Assembly: GCA_963680875.1 (NCBI GenBank)
Contig: OY804585.1
Span: forward strand, 28,386,186 to 28,450,185
Origin: Bathymodiolus brooksi
Lineage: Eukaryota > Mollusca > Bivalvia > Mytilida > Modiolidae
Direction: 5' to 3'
Length of the DNA stretch: 64,000 nucleotides
The position numbers and the translations under genes were made by a program. Shown here one piece after another: positions 1 to 10,886 of the stretch. How positions within the stretch are numbered: position 1 is the first letter of the stretch; every line of letters starts with the position of its first letter. The notes below the pieces were generated by a model that did not search any database, was not told the origin of the DNA, and saw only the letters and a program-made list of their open reading frames with translations.

Positions 1-260
1 ATTAAATCTACGGGTTCTCCTACCACAGACATAGGTGACGCTGATTTTAGATATTAAAACTAAGTGTTCTCCTACCACAGACATAGGTGACGCTGATTTT
101 AGATATTAAAACTAAGGGTTCTCCTACCACAGATATAGGTGACGCTGATTTTAGATATTAAAACTCAGGGTTCTCTTACCACAGACATAGGTGACGCTGA
201 TTTTAGATATTAAAACTAAGGGTTCTCCTACCACAGACATAGGTGACGCTTATTTTAGAT

Positions 261-312
261 ATTAAAACTAAGGGTTCTCCTACCACAGACATAGGTGACG
301 CTGATTTTAGAT
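261..312 (+). repeat. Consensus 52-bp monomer (representative copy)
   Basis: This copy matches the commonest form of the monomer. It runs from ATTAAAACTAAGGG through TTCTCCTACCACAGAC and ATAGGTGACGCTG to ATTTTAGAT. It has 17 A, 15 T, 10 C and 10 G (38% GC) and one CpG, in GACGCT. Common variants are CATACATAGG or CAGATATAGG for CAGACATAGG, GACACTG or GACGTTG for GACGCTG, GATCTTAG for GATTTTAG, and TTAAATCTACGGG at the 5' end. The unit start is arbitrary; I set it at ATTAAAAC. Confidence 0.97.
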
Positions 313-319
313 ATTAAAA
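305..319. repeat. Short AT inverted repeat at the monomer junction
   Basis: TTTTA and TAAAA face each other around GATAT, across the boundary between one monomer and the next. The same 5-bp-arm dyad recurs at nearly every monomer junction, so the array carries a weak AT dyad every 52 bp. The arms are short and purely A/T; any structural or protein-binding role is inference. Confidence 0.6.
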
Positions 320-936
320 CTAAGGGTTCTCCTACCACAGACATAGGTGACGCTGATTTTAGATATTAAAACTAAGGGTTCTCCTACCACATACATAGGT
401 GACGCTGATTTTAGATATTAAAACTAAGGGTTCTCCTACCACAGATATAGGTGACACTGATTTTAGATATTAAAACTAAGGGTTCTCCTACCACATACAT
501 AGGTGACGCTGATTTTAGATATTAAAACTAAGGGTTCTCCTACCACAGATATAGGTTACACTGATGTTAGATATTAAAACTAAGGGTTCTCCTACCACAT
601 ACATAGGTGACGCTGATTTTAGATATTAAAACTAAGGGTTCTCCTACCACAGACATAGGTGACGCTGATTTTAGATATTAAAACTAAGGGTTCTCCTACC
701 ACAGACATAGGTGACGCTGATTTTAGATATTAAAACTAAGGGTTCTCCTACCACATACATAGGTGACGCTGATCTTAGATATTAAAACTAAGGGTTCTCC
801 TACCACAGATATAGGTGACACTGATATTAGATATTAAAACTAAGGGTTCTCCTACCACATACATAGGTGACACTGATTTTAGATATTAAAATTAAGGGTT
901 CTCCTACCACATACATAGGTGGCGCTGATCTTAGAT

Positions 937-1050
937 ATTAAAACTAAGGGTTCTCCTACCAGAGACAGTAGTCAGTGTTTCTGTATTGACTTGGTTTATT
1001 AAATAAACATCTATTATTGAAATTTACTGTTCCTAAATGATGGAATTGTT
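937..1050 (+). repeat. Archetype 114-bp S unit (30-bp head + 84-bp core)
   Basis: Positions 937-966 are the normal first 30 bp of a monomer, here ending CCAGAGAC instead of CCACAGAC. Positions 967-1050 are the 84-bp core, beginning AGTAGTCAGTGTTTCTG and ending GATGGAATTGTT. The core replaces the last 22 bp of a monomer (net +62 bp). It has about 26% GC and normally no CpG. Apart from its last bases it does not align convincingly to the monomer, so it looks like foreign or strongly diverged DNA captured in the array and then amplified with it. Its origin is unknown. Confidence 0.95.
994..1008. repeat. 15-bp AT-rich palindrome in the S core
   Basis: GTTTATT-A-AATAAAC is a perfect inverted repeat with 7-bp arms around one base. 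It lies about 28 bp into the core and is kept in most S copies. It is broken or shortened in a few: the 83-bp cores at 18105, 24159 and 30440 have lost one T; the core at 8613 reads GGTCTATT; the core at 52681 reads TTATTGAATAAAC; and the cores at 20170, 26494 and 32775 read AATAACC. The right arm also gives AAATAAACA, a forkhead-type motif, and AATAAA. Whether any protein binds here is unknown. Confidence 0.85.
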
Positions 1051-1102
1051 ATTAAAAGTAAGGGTTCTCCTACCACAGATATAGGTGACGCAGATTTTAG
1101 AT
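1051..1102 (+). repeat. S-follower monomer (representative)
   Basis: The monomer immediately downstream of the S core has a distinct signature: ATTAAAAGTAAG in place of ATTAAAACTAAG, then CAGATATAGG, and usually GACGCAGATT or GACACTGATT. Almost every S core is followed by this form, whereas internal monomers rarely have it. Exceptions include the follower at 10701 (CATATATAGG) and the chimera at 29932. The conserved association suggests that core and follower (about 166 bp with the head) spread as one cassette. Confidence 0.9.
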
Positions 1103-3804
1103 ATTAAAACTAAGGGTTCTCCTACCACATACATAGGTGATGCTGATTTTAGATATTAAAACTAAGGGTTTTCCTACCACATACATAGGTGACGCTGATT
1201 TTAGATATTAAAACTAAGGGTTCTCCTACCACAAATATAGGTGACACTGATTTTAGATATTAAAACTAAGGGTTCTCCTACCACATACATAGGTGACGCT
1301 GATTTTAGATATTAGAACTAAGGGTTCTCCTACCACGTATATAGGTGACGCTGATTTTAGATATTAAAACTAAGGGTTCTCCTACCACATACATAGGTGA
1401 CGCTGATTTTAGATATTAAAACTAAGGGTTCTCCTACCACAGACAGTAGTCAGTGTTTCTGTATTGACTTGGTTTATTAAATAAACATCTATTATGGAAA
1501 TTTACTGTTCCTAAATGATGGAATTGTTATTAAAAGTAAGGGTTCTCCTACCACAGATATAGGTGACGCAGATTTTAGATATTAAAACTAAGGTATCTCC
1601 TACCACAGACATATGTGACGCTGATTTTAGATATTAAAACTCAGGGTTCTCTTACCACAGACATAGGTGACGCTGATTTTAGATATTAAATCTACGGGTT
1701 CTCCTACCACAGACATAGGTGACGCTGATTTTAGATATTAAAACTAAGTGTTCTCCTACCACAGACATAGGTGACGCTGAATTTAGATATTAAAACTAAG
1801 GGTTCTCCTACCACAGACATAGGTGACGCTGATTTTAGATATTAAAACTAAGGGTTCTCCTACCACAGACATAGGTGACGCTGATTTTAGATATTAAAAC
1901 TCAGGGTTCTCTTACCACAGACATAGGTGACGCTGATTTTAGATATTAAAACTAAGGGTTCTCCTACCACAGACATAGGTGACGCTTATTTTAGATATTA
2001 AAACTAAGGGTTCTCCTACCACAGACATAGGTGACGCTGATTTTAGATATTAAAACTAAGGGTTCTCCTACCACAGACATAGGTGACGCTGATTTTAGAT
2101 ATTAAAACTAAGGGTTCTCCTACCACAGACATAGGTGACGCTTATTTTAGATATTAAAACTCAGGGTTCTCCTACCACATACATAGGTGACGCTGATTTT
2201 AGATATTAAAACTAAGGGTTCTCCTACCACAGACAGTAGTCAGTGTTTCTGTATTGACTTGGTTTATTAAATAAACATCTATAATTGAAATTTACTGTTC
2301 CTAAATGATGGAATTGTTATTAAAAGTAAGGGTTCTCCTACCACAGATATTGGTGACACTGATTTTAGATATTAAAACTAAGGGTTCTCCTACCACATAC
2401 ATAGGTGATGCTGATTTTAGATATTAAAACTAAGGGTTCTCCTACCACAGACATAGGTGACGCTGATTTTAGATATTAAAACTAAGGGTTCTCCTACCAC
2501 ATACATAGGTGACGCTGATCTTAGATATTAAAACTAAGGGTTCTCCTACCACAGACATAGGTGACGCTGATTTTAGATATTAAAACTAAGGGTTCTCCTA
2601 CCACAGACATAGGTGACGCTGATTTTAGATATTAAAACTAAGGGTTCTCCTACCACATACATAGGTGACGCTGATCTTTGATATTAAAACTAAGGGTTCT
2701 CCTACCAGAGACAGTAGTCAGTGTTTCTGTATTGACTTGGTTTATTAAATAAACATCTATTATTGAAATTTACTGTTCCTAAATGATGGAATTGTTATTA
2801 AAAGTAAGGGTTCTCCTACCACAGATATAGGTGACGCAGATTTTAGATATTAAAACTAAGGGTTCTCCTACCACATACATAGGTGACGCTGATTTTAGAT
2901 ATTAAAACTAAGGGTTTTCCTACCACATACATAGGTGACGCTGATTTTAGATATTAAAACTAAGGGTTCTCCTACCACAGATATAGGTGACACTGATTTT
3001 AGATATTAAAACTAAGGGTTCTCCTACCACATACATAGGTGACGCTGATTTTAGATATTAAAACTAAGGGTTCTCCTACCACAGATATAGGTGACGCTGA
3101 TTTTAGATATTAAAACTAAGGGTTCTCCTACCACAGACATAGGTGACGTTGATTTTAGATATTAAAACTAAGGGTTCTCCTACCACATACATAGGTGACG
3201 CTGATTTTAGATATTAAAACTAAGGGTTCTCCTACCACAGACAGTAGTCAGTGTTTCTGTATTGACTTGGTTTATTAAATAAACATCTATTATTGAAATT
3301 TACTGTTCCTAAATGATGGAATTGTTATTAAAAGTAAGGGTTCTCCTACCACAGATATAGGTGACGCAGATTTTAGATATTAAAACTAAGGGTTCTCCTA
3401 CCACAGACATAGGTGACGCTGATTTTAGATATTAAAACTCAGGGTTCTCTTACCACAGACATAGGTGACGCTGATTTTAGATATTAAATCTACGGGTTCT
3501 CCTACCACAGACATAGGTGACGCTGATTTTAGATATTAAAACTAAGTGTTCTCCTACCACAGACATAGGTGACGCTGATTTTAGATATTAAAACTAAGGG
3601 TTCTCCTACCACAGACATAGGTGACGCTGATTTTAGATATTAAAACTAAGGGTTCTCCTACCACAGACATAGGTGACGCTGATTTTAGATATTAAAACTA
3701 AGGGTTCTCCTACCACAGACAGTAGTCAGTGTTTCTGTATTGACTTGGTTTATTAAATAAACATCTATTATTGAAATTTACTGTTCCTAAATGATGGAAT
3801 TGTT

Positions 3805-5050
3805 ATTAAAAGTAAGGGTTCTCCTACCACAGATATAGGTGACGCAGATTTTAGATATTAAAACTAAGGGTTCTCCTACCACAGACATAGGTGACGCTGA
3901 TTTTAGATATTAAAACTCAGGGTTCTCTTACCACAGACATAGGTGACGTTGATTTTAGATATTGAAACTAAGGGTTCTCCAACCACACACATAGTTGACG
4001 CTTATTTTAGATATTAAAACTCAGGGTTCTCCTACCACAGACATAGGTGACGCTGATTTTAGATATTAAAACTAAGGGTTCTCCTACCACAGATATAGGT
4101 GACGTTGATTTTAGATATTAAAACTAAGGGTTCTCCTACCACAGACATAGGTGACGCTGATTTTAGATATTAAAACTAAGGGTTCTCCTACCACAGACAT
4201 AGGTGACGCTGATTTTAGATATTAAAACTAAGGGTTCTCCTATCACAGACAGATGACGCTGATTTTAGATATTAAAACTAAGGGTTCTCCTACCACAGAC
4301 ATAGGTGACGCTGATTTTAGATATTAAAACTAAGGGTTCTCCTACCACATACATAGGTGACGCTGATTTTAGATATTAAAACTAAGGGTTCTCCTACCAC
4401 AGATATAGGTTACACTGATTTTAGATATTAAAACTAAGGGTTCTCCTACCACATACATAGGTGACGCTGATTTTAGATATTAAAACTAAGGGTTCTCCTA
4501 CCACAGACATAGGTGACGCTGATTTTAGATATTAAAACTAAGGGTTCTCCTACCACAGACATAGGTGACGCTGATTTTAGATATTAAAACTAAGGGTTCT
4601 CCTACCACATACATAGGTGACGCTGATTTTAGATATTAAAACTAAGGGTTCTCCTACCACAGATATAGGTTACACTGATTTTAGATATTAAAACTAAGGG
4701 TTCTCCTACCACATACATAGGTGACGCTGATTTTAGATATTAAAACTAAGGGTTCTCCTACCACAGACATAGGTGACGCTGATTTTAGATATTAAAGCTA
4801 AGGGTTCTCCTACCACAGACATAGGTGACGCTGATTTTAGATATTAAAACTAAGGGTTCTCCTACCACATACATAGGTGACGCTGATCTTAGATATTAAA
4901 ACTAAGGGTTCTCCTACCACAGATATAGGTGACACTGATATTAGATATTAAAAGTAAGGGTTCTCCTACCCCATACATAGGTGACACTGATTTTAGATAT
5001 TAAAACTAAGGGTTCTCCTACCACATACATAGGTGACGCTGATCTTAGAT
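3805..5050 (+). repeat. Longest S-free run (24 monomers)
   Basis: Length is 1,246 bp, which is 24 x 52 minus 2. The missing 2 bp lie in one monomer at 4221-4270, reading CACAGACAGATGACG. The part up to about 4300 matches 9227-9722 at an offset of 5,422 bp, including the rare ATATTGAAAC change, the CCAACCACACACATAGTTGACG monomer and the 2-bp deletion. Within the run a short group of monomers (TACACTG, CATACATAGG and neighbours) is itself locally duplicated at about 4320-4800. No other element is visible. Confidence 0.9.
4221..4270 (+). repeat. 50-bp monomer with 2-bp deletion
   Basis: CACAGACAGATGACG replaces CACAGACATAGGTGACG (net minus 2 bp), next to TATCACAG for TACCACAG. The same allele is seen at 9643-9692. 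It shifts the downstream 52-bp register by 2 bp and marks the 5,422-bp-offset copy. Confidence 0.88.
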
Positions 5051-7530
5051 ATTAAAACTAAGGGTTCTCCTACCAGAGACAGTAGTCAGTGTTTCTGTAT
5101 TGACTTGGTTTATTAAATAAACATCTATTATTGAAATTTACTGTTCCTAAATGATGGAATTGTTATTAAAAGTAAGGGTTCTCCTACCACAGATATAGGT
5201 GACGCAGATTTTAGATATTAAAACTAAGGGTTCTCCTACCACATACATAGGTGATGCTGATTTTAGATATTAAAACTAAGGGTTTTCCTACCACATACAT
5301 AGGTGACGCTGATTTTAGATATTAAAACTAAGGGTTCTCCTACCACAGATATAGGTGACACTGATTTTAGATATTAAAACTAAGGGTTCTCCTACCACAT
5401 ACATAGGTGACGCTGATTTTAGATATTAAAACTAAGGGTTCTCCTACCACGGATATAGGTGACGCTGATTTTAGATATTAAAACTAAGGGTTCTCCTACC
5501 ACAGACATAGGTGACGTTGATTTTAGATATTAAAACTAAGGGTTCTCCTACCACATACATAGGTGACGCTGATTTTAGATATTAAAACTAAGGGTTCTCC
5601 TACCACAGACAGTAGTCAGTGTTTCTGTATTGACTTGGTTTATTAAATAAACATCTATTATTGAAATTTACTGTTCCTAAATGATGGAATTGTTATTAAA
5701 AGTAAGGGTTCTCCTACCACAGATATAGGTGACGCAGATTTTAGATATTAAAACTAAGGGTTCTCCTACCACAGACATAGGTGACGCTGATTTTAGATAT
5801 TAAAACTCAGGGTTCTCTTACCACAGACATAGGTGACGCTGATTTTAGATATTAAATCTACGGGTTCTCCTACCACAGACATAGGTGACGCTGATTTTAG
5901 ATATTAAAACTAAGTGTTCTCCTACCACAGACATAGGTGACGCTGATTTTAGATATTAAAACTAAGGGTTCTCCTACCACAGACATAGGTGACGTTGATT
6001 TTAGATATTAAAACTAAGGGTTCTCCTACCACAGACATAGGTGACGCTGATTTTAGATATTAAAACTAAGGGTTCTCCTACCACAGACAGTAGTCAGTGT
6101 TTCTGTATTGACTTGGTTTATTAAATAAACATCTATTATTGAAATTTACTGTTCCTAAATGATGGAATTGTTATTAAAAGTAAGGGTTCTCCTACCACAG
6201 ATATAGGTGACACTGATTTTAGATATTAAAACTAAGGGTTCTCCTACCACATACATAGGTGACGCTGATTGTAGATATTAAAACTAAGGATTCTCCTACC
6301 ACAGACAGTAGTCAGTGTTTCTGTATTGTCTTGGTTTATTAAATAAACATCTATTATTGAAATTTACTGTTCCTTAATGATGGAATTGTTATTAAAAGTA
6401 AGGGTTCTCCTACCACAGATATAGGTGACGCAGATTTTAGATATTAAAACTAAGGGTTCTCCTACCACAGACATAGGTGACGCTGATTTTAGATATTAAA
6501 ACTAAGGGTTCTCCTACCACAGACATAGGTGACGTTGATTTTAGATATTAAAACTAAGGGTTCTCCTACCACATACATAGGTGACGCTGATTTTAGATAT
6601 TAAAACTAAGGGTTCTCCTACCACAGACAGTAGTCAGTGTTTCTGTATTGACTTGGTTTATTAAATAAACATCTATTATTGAAATTTACTGTTCCTAAAT
6701 GATGGAATTGTTATTAAAAGTAAGGGTTCTCCTACCACAGATATAGGTGACGCAGATTTTAGATATTAAAACTAAGGGTTCTCCTACCACAGACATAGGT
6801 GACGCTGATTTTAGATATTAAAACTCAGGGTTCTCTTACCACAGACATAGGTGACGCTGATTTTAGATATTAAATCTACGGGTTCTCCTACCACAGACAT
6901 AGGTGACGCTGATTTTAGATATTAAAACTAAGTGTTCTCCTACCACAGACATAGGTGACGCTGATTTTAGATATTAAAACTAAGGGTTCTCCTACCACAG
7001 ACATAGGTGACGTTGATTTTAGATATTAAAACTAAGGGTTCTCCTACCACAGACATAGGTGACGCTGATTTTAGATATTAAAACTAAGGGTTCTCCTACC
7101 ACAGACAGTAGTCAGTGTTTCTGTATTGACTTGGTTTATTAAATAAACATCTATTATTGAAATTTACTGTTCCTAAATGATGGAATTGTTATTAAAAGTA
7201 AGGGTTCTCCTACCACAGATATAGGTGACACTGATTTTAGATATTAAAACTAAGGGTTCTCCTACCACATACATAGGTGACGCTGATTGTAGATATTAAA
7301 ACTAAGGGTTCTCCTACCACAGACAGTAGTCAGTGTTTCTGTATTGTCTTGGTTTATTAAATAAACATCTATTATTGAAATTTACTGTTCCTTAATGATG
7401 GAATTGTTATTAAAAGTAAGGGTTCTCCTACCACAGATATAGGTGACGCAGATTTTAGATATTAAAACTAAGGGTTCTCCTACCACAGACATAGGTGACG
7501 CTGATTTTAGATATTAAAACTCAGGGTTCT
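5051..7530 (+). repeat. 1,018-bp tandem duplication; S cores 5081, 5611, 6089, 6307, 6629, 7107, 7325
   Basis: Core starts 5611, 6089 and 6307 are matched by 6629, 7107 and 7325, each exactly 1,018 bp later. Both copies share the order CTACGGG, AAGTGTTCTCC, GACGTTG and GATTGTAG, and a core with TATTGTCTTGG plus TCCTTAATG. The exchange point lies at about 6,440-6,520: after the follower of core 6307 the sequence jumps to the GACGTTG/CATACATAGG pair that precedes core 5611. The copies look nearly identical by eye. Confidence 0.87.
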
Positions 7531-8156
7531 CTTACCACAGACATAGGTGACGCTGAATTTAGATATTAAATCTACGGGTTCTCCTACCACAGACATAGGT
7601 GACGCTGATTTTAGATATTAAAACTAAGGGTTCTCCTACCACAGACATAGGTGACGCTGATTTTAGATATTAAAAGTAAGGGTTCTCCTACCACAGACAT
7701 AGGTGACGCTGATTTTAGATATTAAAACTAAGGGTTCTCCTACCACAGACATAGGTGACGCTGATTTTAGATATTAAAACTAAGGGTTCTCCTACCACAT
7801 ACATAGGTGACGCTGATTTTAGATATTAAAACTAAGGGTTCTCCTACCACAGACAGTAGTCAGTGTTTCTGTATTGACTTGGTTTATTAAATAAACATCT
7901 ATTATTGAAATTTACTGTTCCTAAATGATGGAATTGTTATTAAAAGTAAGGGTTCTCCTACCACAGATATTGGTGACACTGATTTTAGATATTAAAACTA
8001 AGGGTTCTCCTACCACATACATAGGTGACGCTGATTTTAGATATTAAAACTAAGGGTTCTCCTACCACAGACAGTAGTCAGTGTTTCTGTATTGACTTGG
8101 TTTATTAAATAAACATCTATTATTGAAATTTACTGTTCCTAAATGATGGAATTGTT
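7107..8156 (+). repeat. Segment repeated at 10887-11936 (offset 3,780); S cores 7107, 7325, 7855, 8073
   Basis: Core starts +3,780 give 10887, 11105, 11635 and 11853. Shared rare changes include GCTGAATTTAG, the CTACGGG monomer, an internal AAAAGTAAG monomer and the follower CAGATATTGG after the core at 7855. The distance pattern 218-530-218 recurs many more times in the window and seems to be an old favoured cassette. Confidence 0.87.
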
Positions 8157-9642
8157 ATTAAAAGTAAGGGTTCTCCTACCACAGATATAGGTGACACTGA
8201 TTTTAGATATTAAAACTAAGGGTTCTCCTACCACATACATAGGTGACGCTGATTTTAGATATTAAAACTAAGGGTTCTCCTACTACAGACATAGGTGACG
8301 TTGATTTTAGATATTAAAACAAAGGGTTCTCCCAACACACACATAGGTGACGCTGATCTTAGATATTAAAACTAAGGGTTCTCCTACCACAGACAGTAGT
8401 CAGTGTTTCTGTATTGACTTGGTTTATTAAATAAACATCTATTATTGAAATTTACTGTTCCTAAATGATGGAATTGTTATTAAAAGTAAGGGTTCTCCTA
8501 CCACAGATATAGGTGACACTGATTTTAGATATTAAAACTAAGGGTTCTCCTACCACATACATAGGTGACGCTGATTGTAGATATTAAAACTAAGGGTTCT
8601 CCTACCACAGACAGTAGTCAGTGTTTCTGTATAGACTTGGTCTATTAAATAAACATCTATTATTGAAATTTACTGTTCCTAAATGATGGAATTGTTATTA
8701 AAAGTAAGGGTTCTCCTACCACAGACATAGGTGACACAGATTTTAGATATTAAAACTAAGGGTTCTCTTACCACAGACATAGGTGACGCTGATTTTAGAT
8801 ATTAAAACTCAGGGTTCTCTTACCACAGACATAGGTGACGCTGATTTTAGATATTAAATCTACAGGTTCTCCTACCACAGACATAGGTGACGCTGATTTT
8901 AGATATTAAAACTAAGGGTTCTCCTACCACAGACATAGGTGACGCTGATTTTAGATATTAAAACTAAGGGTTCTCCTACAACAGACATAGATGACGCTGA
9001 TTTTAGATATTAAAACTAAGGGTTCTCCTACCACAGACATAGGTGACGCTGATTTTAGATATTAAAACTAAGGGTTCTCCTACCACAGACATAGGTGACG
9101 CTGATTTTAGATATTAAAACTAAGGGTTCTCCTACCACAGACAGTAGTCAGTGTTTCTGTATTGACTTGGTTTATTAAATAAACATCTATTATTGAAATT
9201 TACTGTTCCTAAATGATGGAATTGTTATTAAAAGTAAGGGTTCTCCTACCACAGATATAGGTGACGCAGATTTTAAATATTAAAACTAAGGGTTCTCATA
9301 CCACAGACATAGGTGACGCTGATTTTAGATATTAAAACTCAGGGTTCTCTTACCACAGACATAGGTGACGTTGATTTTAGATATTGAAACTAAGGGTTCT
9401 CCAACCACACACATAGTTGACGCTTATTTTAGATATTAAAACTCAGGGTTCTCCTACCACAGACATAGGTGACGTTGATTTTAGATATTAAAACTAAGGG
9501 TTCTCCTACCACAGACATAGGTGACGTTGATTTTAGATATTAAAACTAAGGGTTCTCCTACCACAGACATAGGTGACGCTGATTTTAGATATTAAAACTA
9601 AGGGTTCTCCTACCACAGACATAGGTGACGCTGATTTTAGAT

Positions 9643-9692
9643 ATTAAAACTAAGGGTTCTCCTATCACAGACAGATGACGCTGATTTTAGAT
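9643..9692 (+). repeat. Second copy of the 50-bp deletion monomer
   Basis: It is identical in form to 4221-4270 (TATCACAGACAGATGACG) and sits exactly 5,422 bp downstream, so it is inherited by duplication rather than arising twice. It explains the 840-bp spacing between cores 9143 and 9983. Confidence 0.85.
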
Positions 9693-10430
9693 ATTAAAAC
9701 TAAGGGTTCTCCTACCACAGACATAGGTGACGCTGATTTTAGATATTAAAACTAAGGGTTCTCCTACCACAGACATAGGTGACGCTGATTTTAGATATTA
9801 AAACTCAGGGTTCTCTTACCACAGACATAGGTGACGCTGATTTTAGATATTAAAACTAAGGGTTCTCCTACCACAGACATAGGTGACGCTGATTTTAGAT
9901 ATTAAAACTAAGGTATCTCCTCCCACATACATAGGTGACGCTGATTGTAGATATTAAAACTAAGGGTTCTCCTACCACAGACAGTAGTCAGTGTTTCTGT
10001 ATTGACTTGGTTTATTAAATAAACATCTATTATTGAAATTTACTGTTCCTAAATGATGGAATTGTTATTAAAAGTAAGGGTTCTCCTACCACAGATATAG
10101 GTGACGCAGATTTTAGATATTAAAACTAAGGGTTCTCCTACCACAGACATAGGTGACGCTGATTTTAGATATTAAAACTAAGGGTTCTCCAACCACACAC
10201 ATAGTTGACGCTGATTTTAGATATTAAAACTCCGGGTTCTCCTACCACAGACATAGGTGACGCTGATTTTAGATATTAAAACTAAGGGTTCTCCTACCAC
10301 AGACATAGGTGACGTTGATTATAGATATTAAAACTAAGAGTTCTCCTACCACAGACATAGGTGATGCTGATTTTAGATATTAAAACTAAGGGTTCTCCTA
10401 CCACAGACATAGGTGACGCTGATTTTAGAT

Positions 10431-10482
10431 ATTAAAACTAAGGGTTCTCCTACCTCAGACATAGGTGAGGTTGATTTTAGAC
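10431..10482 (+). repeat. Dyad-bearing monomer variant (first copy)
   Basis: In this monomer CTACCACAG becomes CTACCTCAG and GGTGACGCTG becomes GGTGAGGTTG. Together the changes create a perfect inverted repeat, ACCTCA (10452-10457) and TGAGGT (10466-10471), around GACATAGG. About 22 monomers carry this form, for example near 16611, 17297, 20057, 22673, 23350, 26391, 32671, 36702, 37191, 37391, 39955, 40435, 40645, 42180, 43291, 43770, 43980, 46553, 47032, 47230 and 51602. In every intact copy I saw, both arms occur together. Confidence 0.85.
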
Positions 10483-10886
10483 ATTAAAACTAAGGGTTCT
10501 CCTACCACAGACATAGGTGACGCTGATTTTAGATATTAAAACTAAGGTTTCTCCTACCACATACATAGGTGACGCTGATTTTAGATATTAAAACTAAGGG
10601 TTCTCCTACCACAGACAGAAGTCAGTGTTTCTGTATTGACTTGGTTTATTAAATAAACATCTATTATTGAAATTTACTGTTCCTAAATGATGGAATTGTT
10701 ATTAAAAGTAAGGGTTCTCCTACCACATATATAGGTGACGCTGATTTTAGATATTAAAACTAAGGGTTCTCCTACCACAGACATAGGTGACGTTTATTTT
10801 AGATATTAAAACTAAGGGTTCTCCTACCACACACATAGGTGACGCTGATCTTAGATATTAAAACTAAGGGTTCTCCTACCACAGAC

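Larger units (their letters stand above)
1..936 (+). repeat. Run of 18 plain 52-bp monomers
   Basis: Exactly 18 monomers (18 x 52 = 936) with no S core. The first monomers carry CTACGGG and AAGTGTTCTCC variants that recur as a set elsewhere (for example 1686-1830 and 3480-3600), so they are HOR fragments. Later monomers alternate CATACATAGG with CAGATATAGG forms. No gene or other element is present. Confidence 0.95.
937..3804 (+). repeat. Block with S cores at 967, 1445, 2235, 2713, 3243 and 3721
   Basis: Core-to-core distances are 478, 790, 478, 530 and 478, all 114 + 52n. The stretch 967-1445 resembles 2713-3243 and 5081-5611, sharing the order of variant monomers (GACGCAG, GGGTTTTCC, GACACTG), but lacks one monomer. 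The core at 1445 has ATTATGG for ATTATTG. The segment 2713-3804 is repeated 2,368 bp downstream at 5081-6172. Confidence 0.88.
8157..10886 (+). repeat. Mixed block with S cores 8395, 8613, 9143, 9983 and 10617
   Basis: Distances between successive cores from 8073 to 10617 are 322, 218, 530, 840 and 634; 840 is 114 + 14 x 52 minus 2, explained by the 50-bp monomer at 9643. From core 9143 to about 9722 the block matches 3721-4300. The core at 8613 has ATAGACTTGGTCTATT, which breaks the palindrome. The core at 10617 begins AGAAGTCAG. Near 8282-8390 are unusual monomers (TACTACAG, CCCAACACACACATAGG). The first clear CCTCAGACATAGGTGAGG monomer is at 10431. Confidence 0.85.

Noticed and set aside
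280..300. CCTA / TAGG hairpin within the consensus monomer
   Set aside because: Only 4-bp arms around nine bases; too weak to report, unlike the 6-bp version formed in the CCTCAGACATAGGTGAGG variant.
261..312. RNA polymerase III B box in GGGTTCTCCTACC
   Set aside because: It resembles GGTTCGANTCC only in its first five bases, the following R-A pair is absent, and no A box is found upstream. There is also no tRNA or 5S-like structure.
1001..1010. Forkhead-type site AAATAAACA in each S core
   Set aside because: The motif is short and expected in AT-rich DNA; nothing in the sequence shows that it is used, so it is not listed as a regulatory site.
967..1050. S core as a remnant of a transposable element
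   Set aside because: I see no terminal inverted repeats, target-site duplication, coding remnant or poly(A) tail. All copies share the same flanks, so they spread with the satellite and not by independent insertion. A distant TE origin of the first copy cannot be excluded.
1680..1740. CENP-B box from the CTACGGGTT variant
   Set aside because: CGGG is present, but TTCG and the A at the required spacing are missing. No monomer or S core fits the CENP-B box consensus.
937..3804. CRISPR array (30-bp repeat head followed by spacers)
   Set aside because: The intervening sequences are not unique: they are the same 22-bp monomer tail or the same 84-bp core over and over. Spacing is irregular and no cas gene is present.
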